From NCBI GenBank assembly GCA_016793885.1, contig JAEUHE010000153.1, positions 1 through 40,339 of the forward strand: a stretch of 40,339 nucleotides of DNA, read 5' to 3'. The notes under the pieces are model-generated. The model searched no databases. It worked only from the letters and a program-made list of their open reading frames with translations, and was not told the DNA's origin. The position numbers and the translations under genes were made by a program. The DNA comes from Verrucomicrobiales bacterium (GTDB lineage: Bacteria > Verrucomicrobiota > Verrucomicrobiia > Limisphaerales > UBA11320). This document shows, piece by piece, positions 9,218 through 16,953 of the stretch (position 1 is the stretch's first letter; each line of letters starts with the position of its first letter).

Positions 9218-9281
9218 GCAGCCTGCCGTGGCCCTCGCTCCGACACTCGCGATTGGCCGCGCCGCAGGGAGTGGGCCTGGA

Positions 9282-9944
9282 TCAAGCCGATGGTGGAGCG
9301 CCAAAGTGCGCTGCGTGGCTGGCGTAAGCGGCGGCATCCTGCAGCAGGGCATCCAAGGCGGCCGACAGGGGTGCCAGTTTCACCAGGCCGGAGAAAACCG
9401 CACGGTCTCCGATGTTGTTCTCCAAGAGGAAGGTTGGACGTTGGCTCACCTTCAAGTCGTGGAACTCGGCCGTTGATTGTTGGACCCGATCCGCCGTCTC
9501 ACGGGCTTGGGCTCGCTGCAACAAGCAGGACTCGGCCAGGCCCGAGGCCTGGGCGGCGACGGACACCGCCACTTCCCAACGGCCGACTTTTTGTCCCTGA
9601 CGGACCGCTGCCTCCGCCAGTGCCAGTCGCACTCGATCGTCGGCAATTCCCAGGGAGCGAGCCGCCTCGGCAACCAGGTTGGGCACCGGATACCCCTGTC
9701 GATCGGGCTCAAACCATCCTGAGTTCAGCAGGAACGGTGAGCGTACAATCGTCCCGCTGCGCTGGTAAAACCAGTCGCATTGTGCCTTGGATGCGGGGAA
9801 AGCCGAAGGTTCCATGAGCGCCAGTTTCCATTGGAACTCGACCGGCTGGTTTTGGTAAGCGCTCTTAAGCTGCGCCCATGCCGGCTCCGCCCAGTAGCAC
9901 CAGGAGGAGATGACCTCTAAATAATAAGTAACGGTGACTTTCAT
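9282..9944 (-). CDS. DsbA-family (FrnE-like) thioredoxin-fold protein
   Basis: A 220-residue protein resembling the DSBA-like thioredoxin fold (FrnE/2-hydroxychromene-2-carboxylate isomerase group). The N-terminal YYLEVISSWCYWAEPAW matches the beta1-active-site region, with a single Cys in SSWCYW instead of CxxC, as in FrnE-like and isomerase-like members. The late RPTFLLEN segment supplies the expected cis-Pro-like loop. There is no signal peptide, so it is probably cytoplasmic. The start at 9944 is supported by CAGGAGG 8 nt upstream. It follows the SDR gene on the same strand after 85 bp and may share its transcript. Dithiol exchange, glutathione-type chemistry or isomerisation are all possible; the substrate cannot be read from the sequence. 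Confidence 0.75.
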   Translation of the reverse strand: MKVTVTYYLEVISSWCYWAEPAWAQLKSAYQNQPVEFQWKLALMEPSAFPASKAQCDWFYQRSGTIVRSPFLLNSGWFEPDRQGYPVPNLVAEAARSLGIADDRVRLALAEAAVRQGQKVGRWEVAVSVAAQASGLAESCLLQRAQARETADRVQQSTAEFHDLKVSQRPTFLLENNIGDRAVFSGLVKLAPLSAALDALLQDAAAYASHAAHFGAPPSA

Positions 9945-10029
9945 ACGGTATGCCTCCTGACCGAAGCAGGAGTTGGTGGCCGGGTTGAATTGCGTTCGTG
10001 GCGTGGCTGAGACACCTGGGAGCGGCGGA

Positions 10030-10797
10030 TCAGCAGACCGTCAGGCCGCCGTTCACATGGAGCGTCTGCCCGGTGACGAATGACGAGGATGGACTCGCGA
10101 GAAAGACCACGGCGCCGCTCAAATCTTCCGGAACTCCCCACCGATCGACCGGGATAAGGGCGCGATAGCCGTCCTTCTCGGACTGAGGATCATTTTCGTG
10201 GCGTTCCACCGGGATCCACCCGGGTGCGATCATGTTGACGGTGATGCCGGCGGGGGCCAGTTCCGTGGCCAGACTGCGGTGGAAGCCGTTCTGCCCTCCT
10301 TTGGCCGCGACGTAGGCGGTGAAGTTGGGAACCCCGCGCGCGACCACCTCCGACCCGATATTGATGATCCGTCCCCACTTTTGCTGCTTCATGTGAGGCA
10401 GGCAGGCGCGGGTCAGGAGGAACGGGCTCTTGATGAAGAAATCCAGCATGGATTGGTAGAAGGCCCAATCGTATTGCTCGATGGGCTTGTGCGGCTGATC
10501 GCAGGTGGCATTGACGACGAGGATATCCACCGCCCCCAGCTGACGCGAGATCTCCGCGTGCATTCGGTTCACCTCGGCCTCGTTAGTGACATCGGCTCGG
10601 AAGAGCGCACCTTCGCAACCTGCGGCCTTCAGTGCGGCCAGAGCTTCATCGGCCTTCGCCTGGTTGTTGCAATAGTTGAGAGCCACCTTCGCGCCGGCTT
10701 TGCCGAGCGCGATCGCCATTGCCTTTCCGAGACCCTTGCTGCTGCCGGTCACGAGGGCTACTTTGCCTGCCAATGAGAATGATGTGTTGTTGCTCAT
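10030..10797 (-). CDS. Short-chain dehydrogenase/reductase (FabG-like)
   Basis: A classical 255-residue SDR. The cofactor motif TGSSKGLG lies at residues 17-24, NAT replaces the usual NNAG near residue 96, the catalytic Ser is S149 (INIGSE), and Y162-x3-K166 completes the active site. The ending FVTGQTLHVNGGLTV is typical of 3-oxoacyl-ACP reductase-like SDRs. It is an NAD(P)H-dependent oxidoreductase, but neighbours give no fatty-acid context, so a sugar or small-molecule carbonyl is as likely a substrate. The open frame extends far upstream to 11433, but homology starts only at MSNNTSF, so ATG 10797 is used. Likely first gene of a two-gene unit with the DsbA-like gene. Confidence 0.88.
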   Translation of the reverse strand: MSNNTSFSLAGKVALVTGSSKGLGKAMAIALGKAGAKVALNYCNNQAKADEALAALKAAGCEGALFRADVTNEAEVNRMHAEISRQLGAVDILVVNATCDQPHKPIEQYDWAFYQSMLDFFIKSPFLLTRACLPHMKQQKWGRIINIGSEVVARGVPNFTAYVAAKGGQNGFHRSLATELAPAGITVNMIAPGWIPVERHENDPQSEKDGYRALIPVDRWGVPEDLSGAVVFLASPSSSFVTGQTLHVNGGLTVC

Positions 10798-10860
10798 GCC
10801 TTTGAAGCGCAGATTAACGAGGGGGTGAACGACCACCAAGGATTTTGTGGGGCGACACAG

Positions 10861-10951
10861 GTGGCATCGCTGCGCGATGCTCTTGGTTTGTGCGGATCCA
10901 TTCCGGGGATCTTCGATCGCCCGGCTAATCTCTGTGCCCCCCTCGGGGGGC
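10861..10951 (-). repeat. Half copy of the palindromic repeat unit, reverse orientation
   Basis: Begins with GTGGCATCGC-TGCGCGATGC, the terminal hairpin of the 208-bp units found at 30979-32890, then GGGGATC, GATCGCCCGGCTAATCTCTG and a GC hairpin (10936-10942 with 10945-10951). The rest of the unit (hairpins C, B and A) is missing. It lies in the 256-bp gap between the divergent SDR and PSD1 genes, which otherwise shows no gene. Confidence 0.85.
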
Positions 10952-11053
10952 GGGTAGTTTCCACATGCCCACTGGCGGCAGTGGTGATTGGCAGCTGGGG
11001 ACGGACACTCTTTTCTGCTTACAAACGTCCGTCCGGACGCTATTCTTCGTCCC

Positions 11054-14000
11054 GTGAGCCAACGCCGTTCCGAACTGAATCTCGATCCTGCTCGCGGGCA
11101 TTGTCGCGAGAGTTCGGCTGTCCGGGCGGCCAGGTGTCTGGTTGTGCTCCTTGGGGTGCTGGGGCTGGGCCTCATTCGCGTCCCGGTGCAGGCGGCCTCC
11201 GCCTCCTCCGAACTCACCCGCGACGCCCTGCTGATTCTCAAGAACGATTGTTCGGGCTGCCACAACGCGGAAAAGCACAAGGGTGGTTTGGATCTGTCCA
11301 GTCGGGAGGCTTTGCTGAAAGGAGGGGAGGAGGGAGTAGTGGTGAACCCGTCCGACGCTGAGAAGAGTCGACTACTGACCGTTCTGCAAAGCGATGCGGA
11401 TCCGCACATGCCTCCCAAGAAGCAGTTGGACAACGCTCAGATCGCCACGCTCAGCCAATGGGTGCGGGAAGGCCTGACTTGGGATGCGGCGGCCTGGAAC
11501 CAGGAGGACTCTGCACCGGTCGTACGCTTGGACGCCTTGCCGTCCTCCTACCATCCGGTGGGCGCGATCGCACTGTCCCCAGATGGAAAACGTTTGGCGG
11601 TGGGGCACGGTGGCTGGCTTTCCCTCTTTGAAGTGGGACAGACAAACTTCCCGCTGACGGCGTCGGTCGAGGCCCACCAGGATGTGATTCAATCCCTGGC
11701 CTGGAGTCGCGACGGCAGCCGCCTCGCCTCCGGAGGGTTTGGTCGGGTGATTCTATGGAATCCGGCAACCCTGAAGCGCGAGCGGGAGTGGACGAACGGA
11801 ATTCTTGGACGCGTGACGGCCATGGAGTTCGCGCCTGTCGACCCCCGGTTGTGCATCGCTCACGGTATTCAGGGCGGTAACGGTCTGCTGAAGTTGATCT
11901 CCTGGGTGGGGGATGGTCCTACGGTGTCGTGGAAAGCTCACTCGGATACGATTTACGATCTGGAGTACAGTCGGGACGGCCAGCGTCTGGTGACCGCGTC
12001 CGGGGACCGGCTCATCCGGGTCTGGGAGGTGGCGTCGCGGCGAGAGGTTGCCACCCTGGAAGGTCATGTGGCTCAGGTGCTCGCTGTCGCCTTCAACACC
12101 AACGCCACTCAGGTGGCCAGCGGTGGGGCGGACAAGGAGTTGAAGGTGTGGGATGTCGCGACCCGCGAGAAGTTGGTGAACTTGGGCCAGCATACCTCGC
12201 CTCTCTCCGCGTTAGCCTGGACGGGAGAATCCCAGAGGTTGTTTTCGATCCGAGAGGACGGCGCGGTTTTTCGATACACTGACCTGAAAGCTCACAATGG
12301 TGAGCAAAGCTCCGCTACTGGTCAGGAGCGCAAGCTCGGTGATCTGCCGGATGCCGCGGTCTGCCTGGCTGTCTCAGCGGATCAGCAGCGGGTCTTCGTT
12401 GGTAGTCAGGCGGGAAAGGTTCACATCTGGGATGGGGAAGGCAAGGCTCTGGGCGTGCTTGAGCCCCCCTCGGCGAAACCCGCGTTTCTGGGGCATTCGG
12501 CTGGGGGACAACCCTACGTCGCGTCCGCTCCTTCCAAAACCGCTCGGAAGGCCAGCTCACCTGACATCCATCGCGCGACCGGCTCGGGTGAAGGCCAACT
12601 GCCGGTGGTGAGTTTGAAAGCTGCGCCACCGGAAGTCCGACTCACACCCGGGGGATGGCCTCACGGAGTGCTCATCACGGCGGTGGAATCCGATGGCTTC
12701 GAGCGAGACGTCACGACCCAGGCTCGTTTCGTTCGGCCCGTTCAAGCCCCCTTTGAACTGGGAGTCTATGGCGAGTTGCGCGGGGTCAGGCCGGGACGCG
12801 GGACCCTGGTCGCCCACTTCGGCGGTCGCCGTGCCGAGATTGCAGTTGAAGTGGAGTCGCCCAAGAAGACAGCCTCCGCAGCCTCCGGCGGGGAAGCGGT
12901 CAGCTTTGTTCGTGATGTACTTCCTGCCCTGAGCCGAGCCGGTTGCAATGCGGGCGGTTGCCATGCGAAGCCGGAGGGGCAAAACGGGTTTCGCTTGTCC
13001 GTATTCTCCTTTGATCCGCAAGCTGACTACCACGAGATTGTGAAAGAGGCGCACGGACGACGGATTTTTCCATCTGCCCCGGAGCAAAGCCTATTGCTGC
13101 TGAAACCGGCGGGCGGCTTGCCCCACGAAGGCGGCGTGCGCTTCGAGCCAAACTCAGCCACGTATGAACTCTTGGTGCGCTGGATCCGCACCGGAATGAC
13201 TTATCAGACCGAGCAGGAGCCCGCTCTCGCAGGTATTCAGGTCTTCCCCCGGGAGCAGCGCTATCGCAAGGGCTCGTCCCAGCGGCTCTTGGTCCAGGCG
13301 CGCTACAGCGATGGGACGGTGCGCGACGTGACCCGGCTCTCCGCGTTTGTTCCCAACGACAAGGAAATCGTGAAGGTCAACGAGTCTGGTCTCATGGAGA
13401 TTGGGACTCTCACGGGGCAGGGGGTGGTCGTCGCTCGTTACATGGGCTACGTCGCTGATTCCCAGATCTTGGTGCCAGCCGACCATGGCCTCCCGGACGG
13501 TGTCTTTGCCTCCTTGCCACGCCAAAACTTTATCGACGATCACGCCTATGCCGTCTTTCAGCGGCTGGGAATCCTGCCCTCAGAGCCGTGTACGGACCTG
13601 GAATTTCTGCGTCGCGCCAAGTTGGATGCCATCGGGGTGCTGCCGACGCCGGAGGAGGTTCAGCAGTTCACGAAGGATCCGTCGCCGGACAAACGTTCGC
13701 GGCTGATCGATCGGGTGCTGGCAGATCCCGCCTATGCCGACTATTGGGCCAACAAGTGGGCTGATTTGCTGCGGCCGAATCCGGATCGTGTGGGCGTGAA
13801 GAGCATCTTTACTTTGGACCAGTGGCTGCGCGAGAGCTTCCGACAGAACAAGCCTTACGATCAGTTTGTTCGGGAGATTTTGGTGGCGGAGGGAAGCAAC
13901 CATCGCGATGGCCCGGCCGTGGTCTATCGGGACCGACGCGAACCCGCCGATCTGACCACCATGTTCAGCCAGCTCTTCCTGGGAACGCGTTTGGAATGCG

Positions 14001-15007
14001 CTCGCTGTCACCATCACCCCAACGAGAAGTGGGGGCAGGAGGATTTCTACCAGTTCGCTGCGTTTTTTGGACCGTTGAAGCAGAAGGGTGCCGGTCTCTC
14101 GCCGCCCATCTCGGCGGGCACGGAAACCTTCTACTTCGCTCCCGGCGGCGCGGTGAAGCATCCGGTATCGGGCGCGGTGATGGCGCCCCGTCCTCCAGAG
14201 GGTCCGGATCTTCAGTTGCCCGAGAGCCAGGATCCTCGACGTGCGTTGGCTGATTGGCTAACCGCTCCCGGCAATCCCTTTTTTGCCCGGGCGGCTGTCA
14301 ATCGGGTGTGGGCTGCTTTCTTTGGGCGGGGTTTGGTGGAGCCGGTCGATGATTTCCGGATCTCCAATCCGTGCGTTAATCCCGCGCTCCTCTCGGCGTT
14401 GGCTGATGACTTTGTCAAACACGGCTATGATCTGAAGCATCTCATGCGAACGCTGATGAACTCCCGGCTCTACCAGCTCAGCTCGGTTCCACATGAACGG
14501 AATCTTGCTGATACGCGGAACTTCTCGCGCTCCTACCGTCGCCGCCTGCCCGCTGAAGTTCTTTTGGACGCGGTGAATGATGCCACGGGAATTCCGGACA
14601 CCTTTGCCGCGATGCCGCCTGGCACTCGCGCCATGCAGGCCTGGAGCTACAAGATTGATTCCCACTTTCTGGACGCGTTCGGCCGTCCCAACGCCAGCAG
14701 TGATTGCCCCTGCGAGCGTGATTTGCAACTCAGCGTGGTGCAGTCGCTGCATCTCATGAACGCCAAAGGCCTTCAATCGAAGCTTAGTCATCCTGAGGGT
14801 CGGGCGCGTCAACTGGCCGAGAGCGCTCGCTCCCCGGCGGACATTGTGACGGAACTTTATCTGCTCACGCTGAACCGGCCTCCCAATGCCCGGGAACGTC
14901 AGATTGCCTTGGGGGTGTTCGCCGCTCCCGGGGCGTCGCGCCAAACTGCCACCGAAGACATTTTTTGGGCGCTTCTCAATTCGGCGGAGTTTGTCTTTAA
15001 TCACTAG
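11054..15007 (+). CDS. WD40-repeat PSD1 cytochrome (DUF1549/DUF1553)
   Basis: A ~1317-residue exported multidomain protein. After a signal peptide (CLVVLLGVLGLGLI) comes a cytochrome-like domain with CSGCH at residues 66-70. Several WD40 repeats follow (about 160-480; for example LIRVWEV, ELKVWDV, VHIWDG). A second cysteine motif, C631-x4-CH (CNAGGCH), is followed by a Big-like segment (YSDGTVRDVTRLSAF). DUF1549 spans about 825-1000 and contains CARCHHHP at 982, and DUF1553 spans about 1060-1300. The family is typical of PVC bacteria and is thought to act in periplasmic oxidative degradation, with DUF1501 partners; the reaction is not established. I chose GTG 11054 rather than TTG 10988 because it gives a sensible signal peptide. 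The next gene starts 3 bp after the stop. Confidence 0.88.
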   Translation: MSQRRSELNLDPARGHCRESSAVRAARCLVVLLGVLGLGLIRVPVQAASASSELTRDALLILKNDCSGCHNAEKHKGGLDLSSREALLKGGEEGVVVNPSDAEKSRLLTVLQSDADPHMPPKKQLDNAQIATLSQWVREGLTWDAAAWNQEDSAPVVRLDALPSSYHPVGAIALSPDGKRLAVGHGGWLSLFEVGQTNFPLTASVEAHQDVIQSLAWSRDGSRLASGGFGRVILWNPATLKREREWTNGILGRVTAMEFAPVDPRLCIAHGIQGGNGLLKLISWVGDGPTVSWKAHSDTIYDLEYSRDGQRLVTASGDRLIRVWEVASRREVATLEGHVAQVLAVAFNTNATQVASGGADKELKVWDVATREKLVNLGQHTSPLSALAWTGESQRLFSIREDGAVFRYTDLKAHNGEQSSATGQERKLGDLPDAAVCLAVSADQQRVFVGSQAGKVHIWDGEGKALGVLEPPSAKPAFLGHSAGGQPYVASAPSKTARKASSPDIHRATGSGEGQLPVVSLKAAPPEVRLTPGGWPHGVLITAVESDGFERDVTTQARFVRPVQAPFELGVYGELRGVRPGRGTLVAHFGGRRAEIAVEVESPKKTASAASGGEAVSFVRDVLPALSRAGCNAGGCHAKPEGQNGFRLSVFSFDPQADYHEIVKEAHGRRIFPSAPEQSLLLLKPAGGLPHEGGVRFEPNSATYELLVRWIRTGMTYQTEQEPALAGIQVFPREQRYRKGSSQRLLVQARYSDGTVRDVTRLSAFVPNDKEIVKVNESGLMEIGTLTGQGVVVARYMGYVADSQILVPADHGLPDGVFASLPRQNFIDDHAYAVFQRLGILPSEPCTDLEFLRRAKLDAIGVLPTPEEVQQFTKDPSPDKRSRLIDRVLADPAYADYWANKWADLLRPNPDRVGVKSIFTLDQWLRESFRQNKPYDQFVREILVAEGSNHRDGPAVVYRDRREPADLTTMFSQLFLGTRLECARCHHHPNEKWGQEDFYQFAAFFGPLKQKGAGLSPPISAGTETFYFAPGGAVKHPVSGAVMAPRPPEGPDLQLPESQDPRRALADWLTAPGNPFFARAAVNRVWAAFFGRGLVEPVDDFRISNPCVNPALLSALADDFVKHGYDLKHLMRTLMNSRLYQLSSVPHERNLADTRNFSRSYRRRLPAEVLLDAVNDATGIPDTFAAMPPGTRAMQAWSYKIDSHFLDAFGRPNASSDCPCERDLQLSVVQSLHLMNAKGLQSKLSHPEGRARQLAESARSPADIVTELYLLTLNRPPNARERQIALGVFAAPGASRQTATEDIFWALLNSAEFVFNH

Positions 15008-15010
15008 ACC

Positions 15011-15418
15011 ATGGCCGACAATAAACGCATCCGGACCGATGGCGGCGACGCCCTGAGCCACAATCCTTTCGCCGCGTTGACCAGCGCGGGCTTGCCGCCC
15101 GCCCCCGAGACTTCCCCAGAACCTGCCACCGTGCCGCCGGGTGTCGTCAGCAAGCGGGGGATCAAGAACACCAACCGCGGCCGGGTCGATATTGTGCGCG
15201 AGAAGGCGGGTCGCGGAGGCAAGACGGTGACGGTGGTGCGCGGTTTCGTGGGCATAGGCTTGGCGGAAAAGGAGCAATTGGCCAAGGAGATGCAGCGGGC
15301 TTGTGGCACGGGCGGCACCGTCAAGGACGGCACCATTGAGATTCAGGGAGATAAGCGCCCGGAGGTGGCGAAGATTCTTACTGATGCGGGCTTTCGACCG
15401 GTATTCGCCGGAGGGTAA
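15011..15418 (+). CDS. SUI1/YciH family translation factor
   Basis: 135 residues with the eIF1/SUI1 fold in the C-terminal ~85 residues: RGGKTVTVVRGF, LAKEMQRACGTGGTVKDG and IEIQGDKRPEVAKILTDAGF match the family's core strands and the conserved GTGG turn. Bacterial YciH/SUI1 proteins are thought to influence initiation fidelity on the small ribosomal subunit. The N-terminal ~45 residues are Pro/Ala-rich and probably disordered. ATG 15011 comes 3 bp after the PSD1 stop, so the two genes are probably cotranscribed and translationally coupled, an unexpected pairing of a cytoplasmic factor with an exported cytochrome. Confidence 0.88.
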   Translation: MADNKRIRTDGGDALSHNPFAALTSAGLPPAPETSPEPATVPPGVVSKRGIKNTNRGRVDIVREKAGRGGKTVTVVRGFVGIGLAEKEQLAKEMQRACGTGGTVKDGTIEIQGDKRPEVAKILTDAGFRPVFAGG

Positions 15419-15481
15419 CGTTGAAGCTCATTTCCTCAGTGACCCTGGTGAGTCGTCTCCTCAGGCAGGCTGGGTTCATTC

Positions 15482-16531
15482 ATGACTTTTCAAACATCAC
15501 TCGACCCGCTGCTGGCCAGTCCCGCACCCTTGTTGGCCCTGGCCCCGATGCAGGATGTCACCGATCTCCCTTTTTGGAGATTGATGGCCCGCTATGGGGG
15601 ACCTGACCTCTACTACACCGAGTACTTCCGAGTTCATCCCACATCGAATCTAGAGCCCTGGATTCTCGAGTCCATCACTCAGAACCCGACGGGACGCCCC
15701 GCTATCGCGCAAATGATCGGCAACGATGTGCCCTCCTTGGTTCGAAACGCCAAGCAGCTCATGACGCATCCGGTCGCCGGTATCGACCTGAATCTGGGGT
15801 GTCCTGCCCCCGTCGTGTACCGGAAATGCGCCGGGGGCGGGTTGCTGCGGGAGCTGAAGCGGGTCGATGCCATCCTGGAGGCGTTGCGCCAAGCGGTCAC
15901 CACTCGCTTTACGGTCAAGACTCGCATCGGGTTTGACTCCCCCGCCGGGTTCGATGACTTGCTGAGTCTCTTTGCCAAACATCAGATCGATCTGCTGACG
16001 GTTCATGGGCGGACGGTTTATGAAGGTTATCGGAGCGAGGTGCATTACGAGTTCATAACAAAGGCGGTGACTCGTCTGCGCTGTCCGGTGCTTGCTAACG
16101 GAAATATTTACTCCGCAGACAAGGCTGCGCAGGTGTTGCTGAGCACGGGGGCGCGAGGATTAATGATCGGCCGCGCTGCCATACGAAACCCTTGGCTGTT
16201 TGAGCAGATTCGTCGTCACCAACAGGGGGAAGTCCCGGTTCTGCCCACGGGCCGCCAGGTGCTAGGTTACGTGCGGGAGCTCTTCGAGGCTACCCGACCG
16301 GCAGGGATGAGTCCCGAGATCCACGTGGAGAAGATGAAAAAATACACCAACTTTCTGGGTGTCGGGGTGGAGCCGACGGGACAGTTTCTCCATCAGATCC
16401 GGCGAGTCTCCGGGGAAGTTCAGTTTTTCGAGGTGCTCCACCGTTTTCTCGATCACGAAGATCGCATGCCCTTGGATCCCTTTCCGCTGCAATTGGCGGA
16501 ACGAGATCAACTGGCCGGGGAACATCGCTAG
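15482..16531 (+). CDS. tRNA-dihydrouridine synthase
   Basis: A 349-residue flavoprotein of the Dus family, which reduces uridines in the tRNA D-loop with FMN and NADPH. Visible motifs are LAPMQDVTDLPF at the N-terminus, LNLGCPAPVVYRKCAGGGLL with the catalytic Cys, the FMN-binding Lys in TVKTRIGF, DLLTVHGRT, and ANGNI plus GLMIGRAAIRNPWLF near the phosphate-binding end. Length is normal. It lies 63 bp after the SUI1 gene on the same strand and could be in its transcript. Its TAG stop overlaps the opposing gene's TAG in a shared CTAG. The exact Dus subfamily and target position are not assigned. Confidence 0.92.
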   Translation: MTFQTSLDPLLASPAPLLALAPMQDVTDLPFWRLMARYGGPDLYYTEYFRVHPTSNLEPWILESITQNPTGRPAIAQMIGNDVPSLVRNAKQLMTHPVAGIDLNLGCPAPVVYRKCAGGGLLRELKRVDAILEALRQAVTTRFTVKTRIGFDSPAGFDDLLSLFAKHQIDLLTVHGRTVYEGYRSEVHYEFITKAVTRLRCPVLANGNIYSADKAAQVLLSTGARGLMIGRAAIRNPWLFEQIRRHQQGEVPVLPTGRQVLGYVRELFEATRPAGMSPEIHVEKMKKYTNFLGVGVEPTGQFLHQIRRVSGEVQFFEVLHRFLDHEDRMPLDPFPLQLAERDQLAGEHR

Positions 16532-16803
16532 TTGTTGCTCGGAGGGGGAACCGGGCGAAGGCCTACCTCGTGGGCGATGTCGGTAAATTCAGCATGGCTG
16601 ACTTCCTCGAGTTCCTTGCCGCGTGCGCGAAGCTTCTCGTTGATCTTGATGGCTTTTTCCACCATCTCGTCGTGAGTGTCCTTGGTGCCGCCCACCATGG
16701 CGAAGTTCTTCCCGGTGGTTACGCGCTTGTGACCATCCGAGTCGAGCCCCATGCCGAGCAGGAGACTTTTCTTCGTTTTCTTTTTTTCAGGCGATTTCGC
16801 CAT
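16528..16803 (-). CDS. Small conserved-looking hypothetical protein
   Basis: 91 residues with a Lys-rich N-terminus (KSPEKKKTKKS), then GMGLDSDGHKRVTTGKNFAMVGGTKDTHDEM and a predicted helix rich in Glu, Lys and Arg. I do not recognise a named family. There is no signal peptide or membrane segment, so it is probably cytoplasmic. The coding case rests on the charged, helix-compatible composition, a clean ATG, two palindromes and a promoter-like arrangement upstream, and a tail-to-tail arrangement with the Dus gene in which both stops share CTAG. Nucleic-acid binding is conceivable from the basic N-terminus but is only a guess. Confidence 0.7.
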   Translation of the reverse strand: MAKSPEKKKTKKSLLLGMGLDSDGHKRVTTGKNFAMVGGTKDTHDEMVEKAIKINEKLRARGKELEEVSHAEFTDIAHEVGLRPVPPPSNN

Positions 16804-16839
16804 AGCACAAAGGTAGGTTTTACAGAGCAGAAAGCAAGA

Positions 16840-16853
16840 TTCAACCGGTTGAA
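16840..16853 (-). promoter_or_regulatory. Perfect 14-bp palindrome, candidate operator
   Basis: TTCAACCGGTTGAA is a perfect palindrome 37-50 bp upstream of the 91-residue gene. On the minus strand its end merges with a promoter-like TTGAAT, followed after 16 bp by TAAAAC, so a bound dimer would cover the -35 region. The binding protein is unknown. Confidence 0.45.
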
Positions 16854-16868
16854 CCTGCGACTGGGGGG

Positions 16869-16884
16869 GTGATTATTTAATCAC
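16869..16884 (-). promoter_or_regulatory. Second palindrome upstream of the 91-residue gene
   Basis: GTGATTA-TT-TAATCAC pairs 7 bp on each side. It lies 16 bp beyond the 14-bp palindrome, in an AT-rich patch between the small gene and the esterase. It could be an operator half of the same control region or a weak hairpin ending the esterase transcript, although no clear T-run follows. Confidence 0.35.
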
Positions 16885-16953
16885 ACTCGCTCTCTTGTAT
16901 GGATTGGGCTAAAGGCGGAACTTCATACAACAGCTCAAGCCTCACCCAGAACT

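Noticed and set aside
10798-11433. N-terminal extension of the SDR open frame
   Set aside because: It would run through a repeat copy and into the start of the divergent PSD1 gene; homology to SDRs begins only at ATG 10797.
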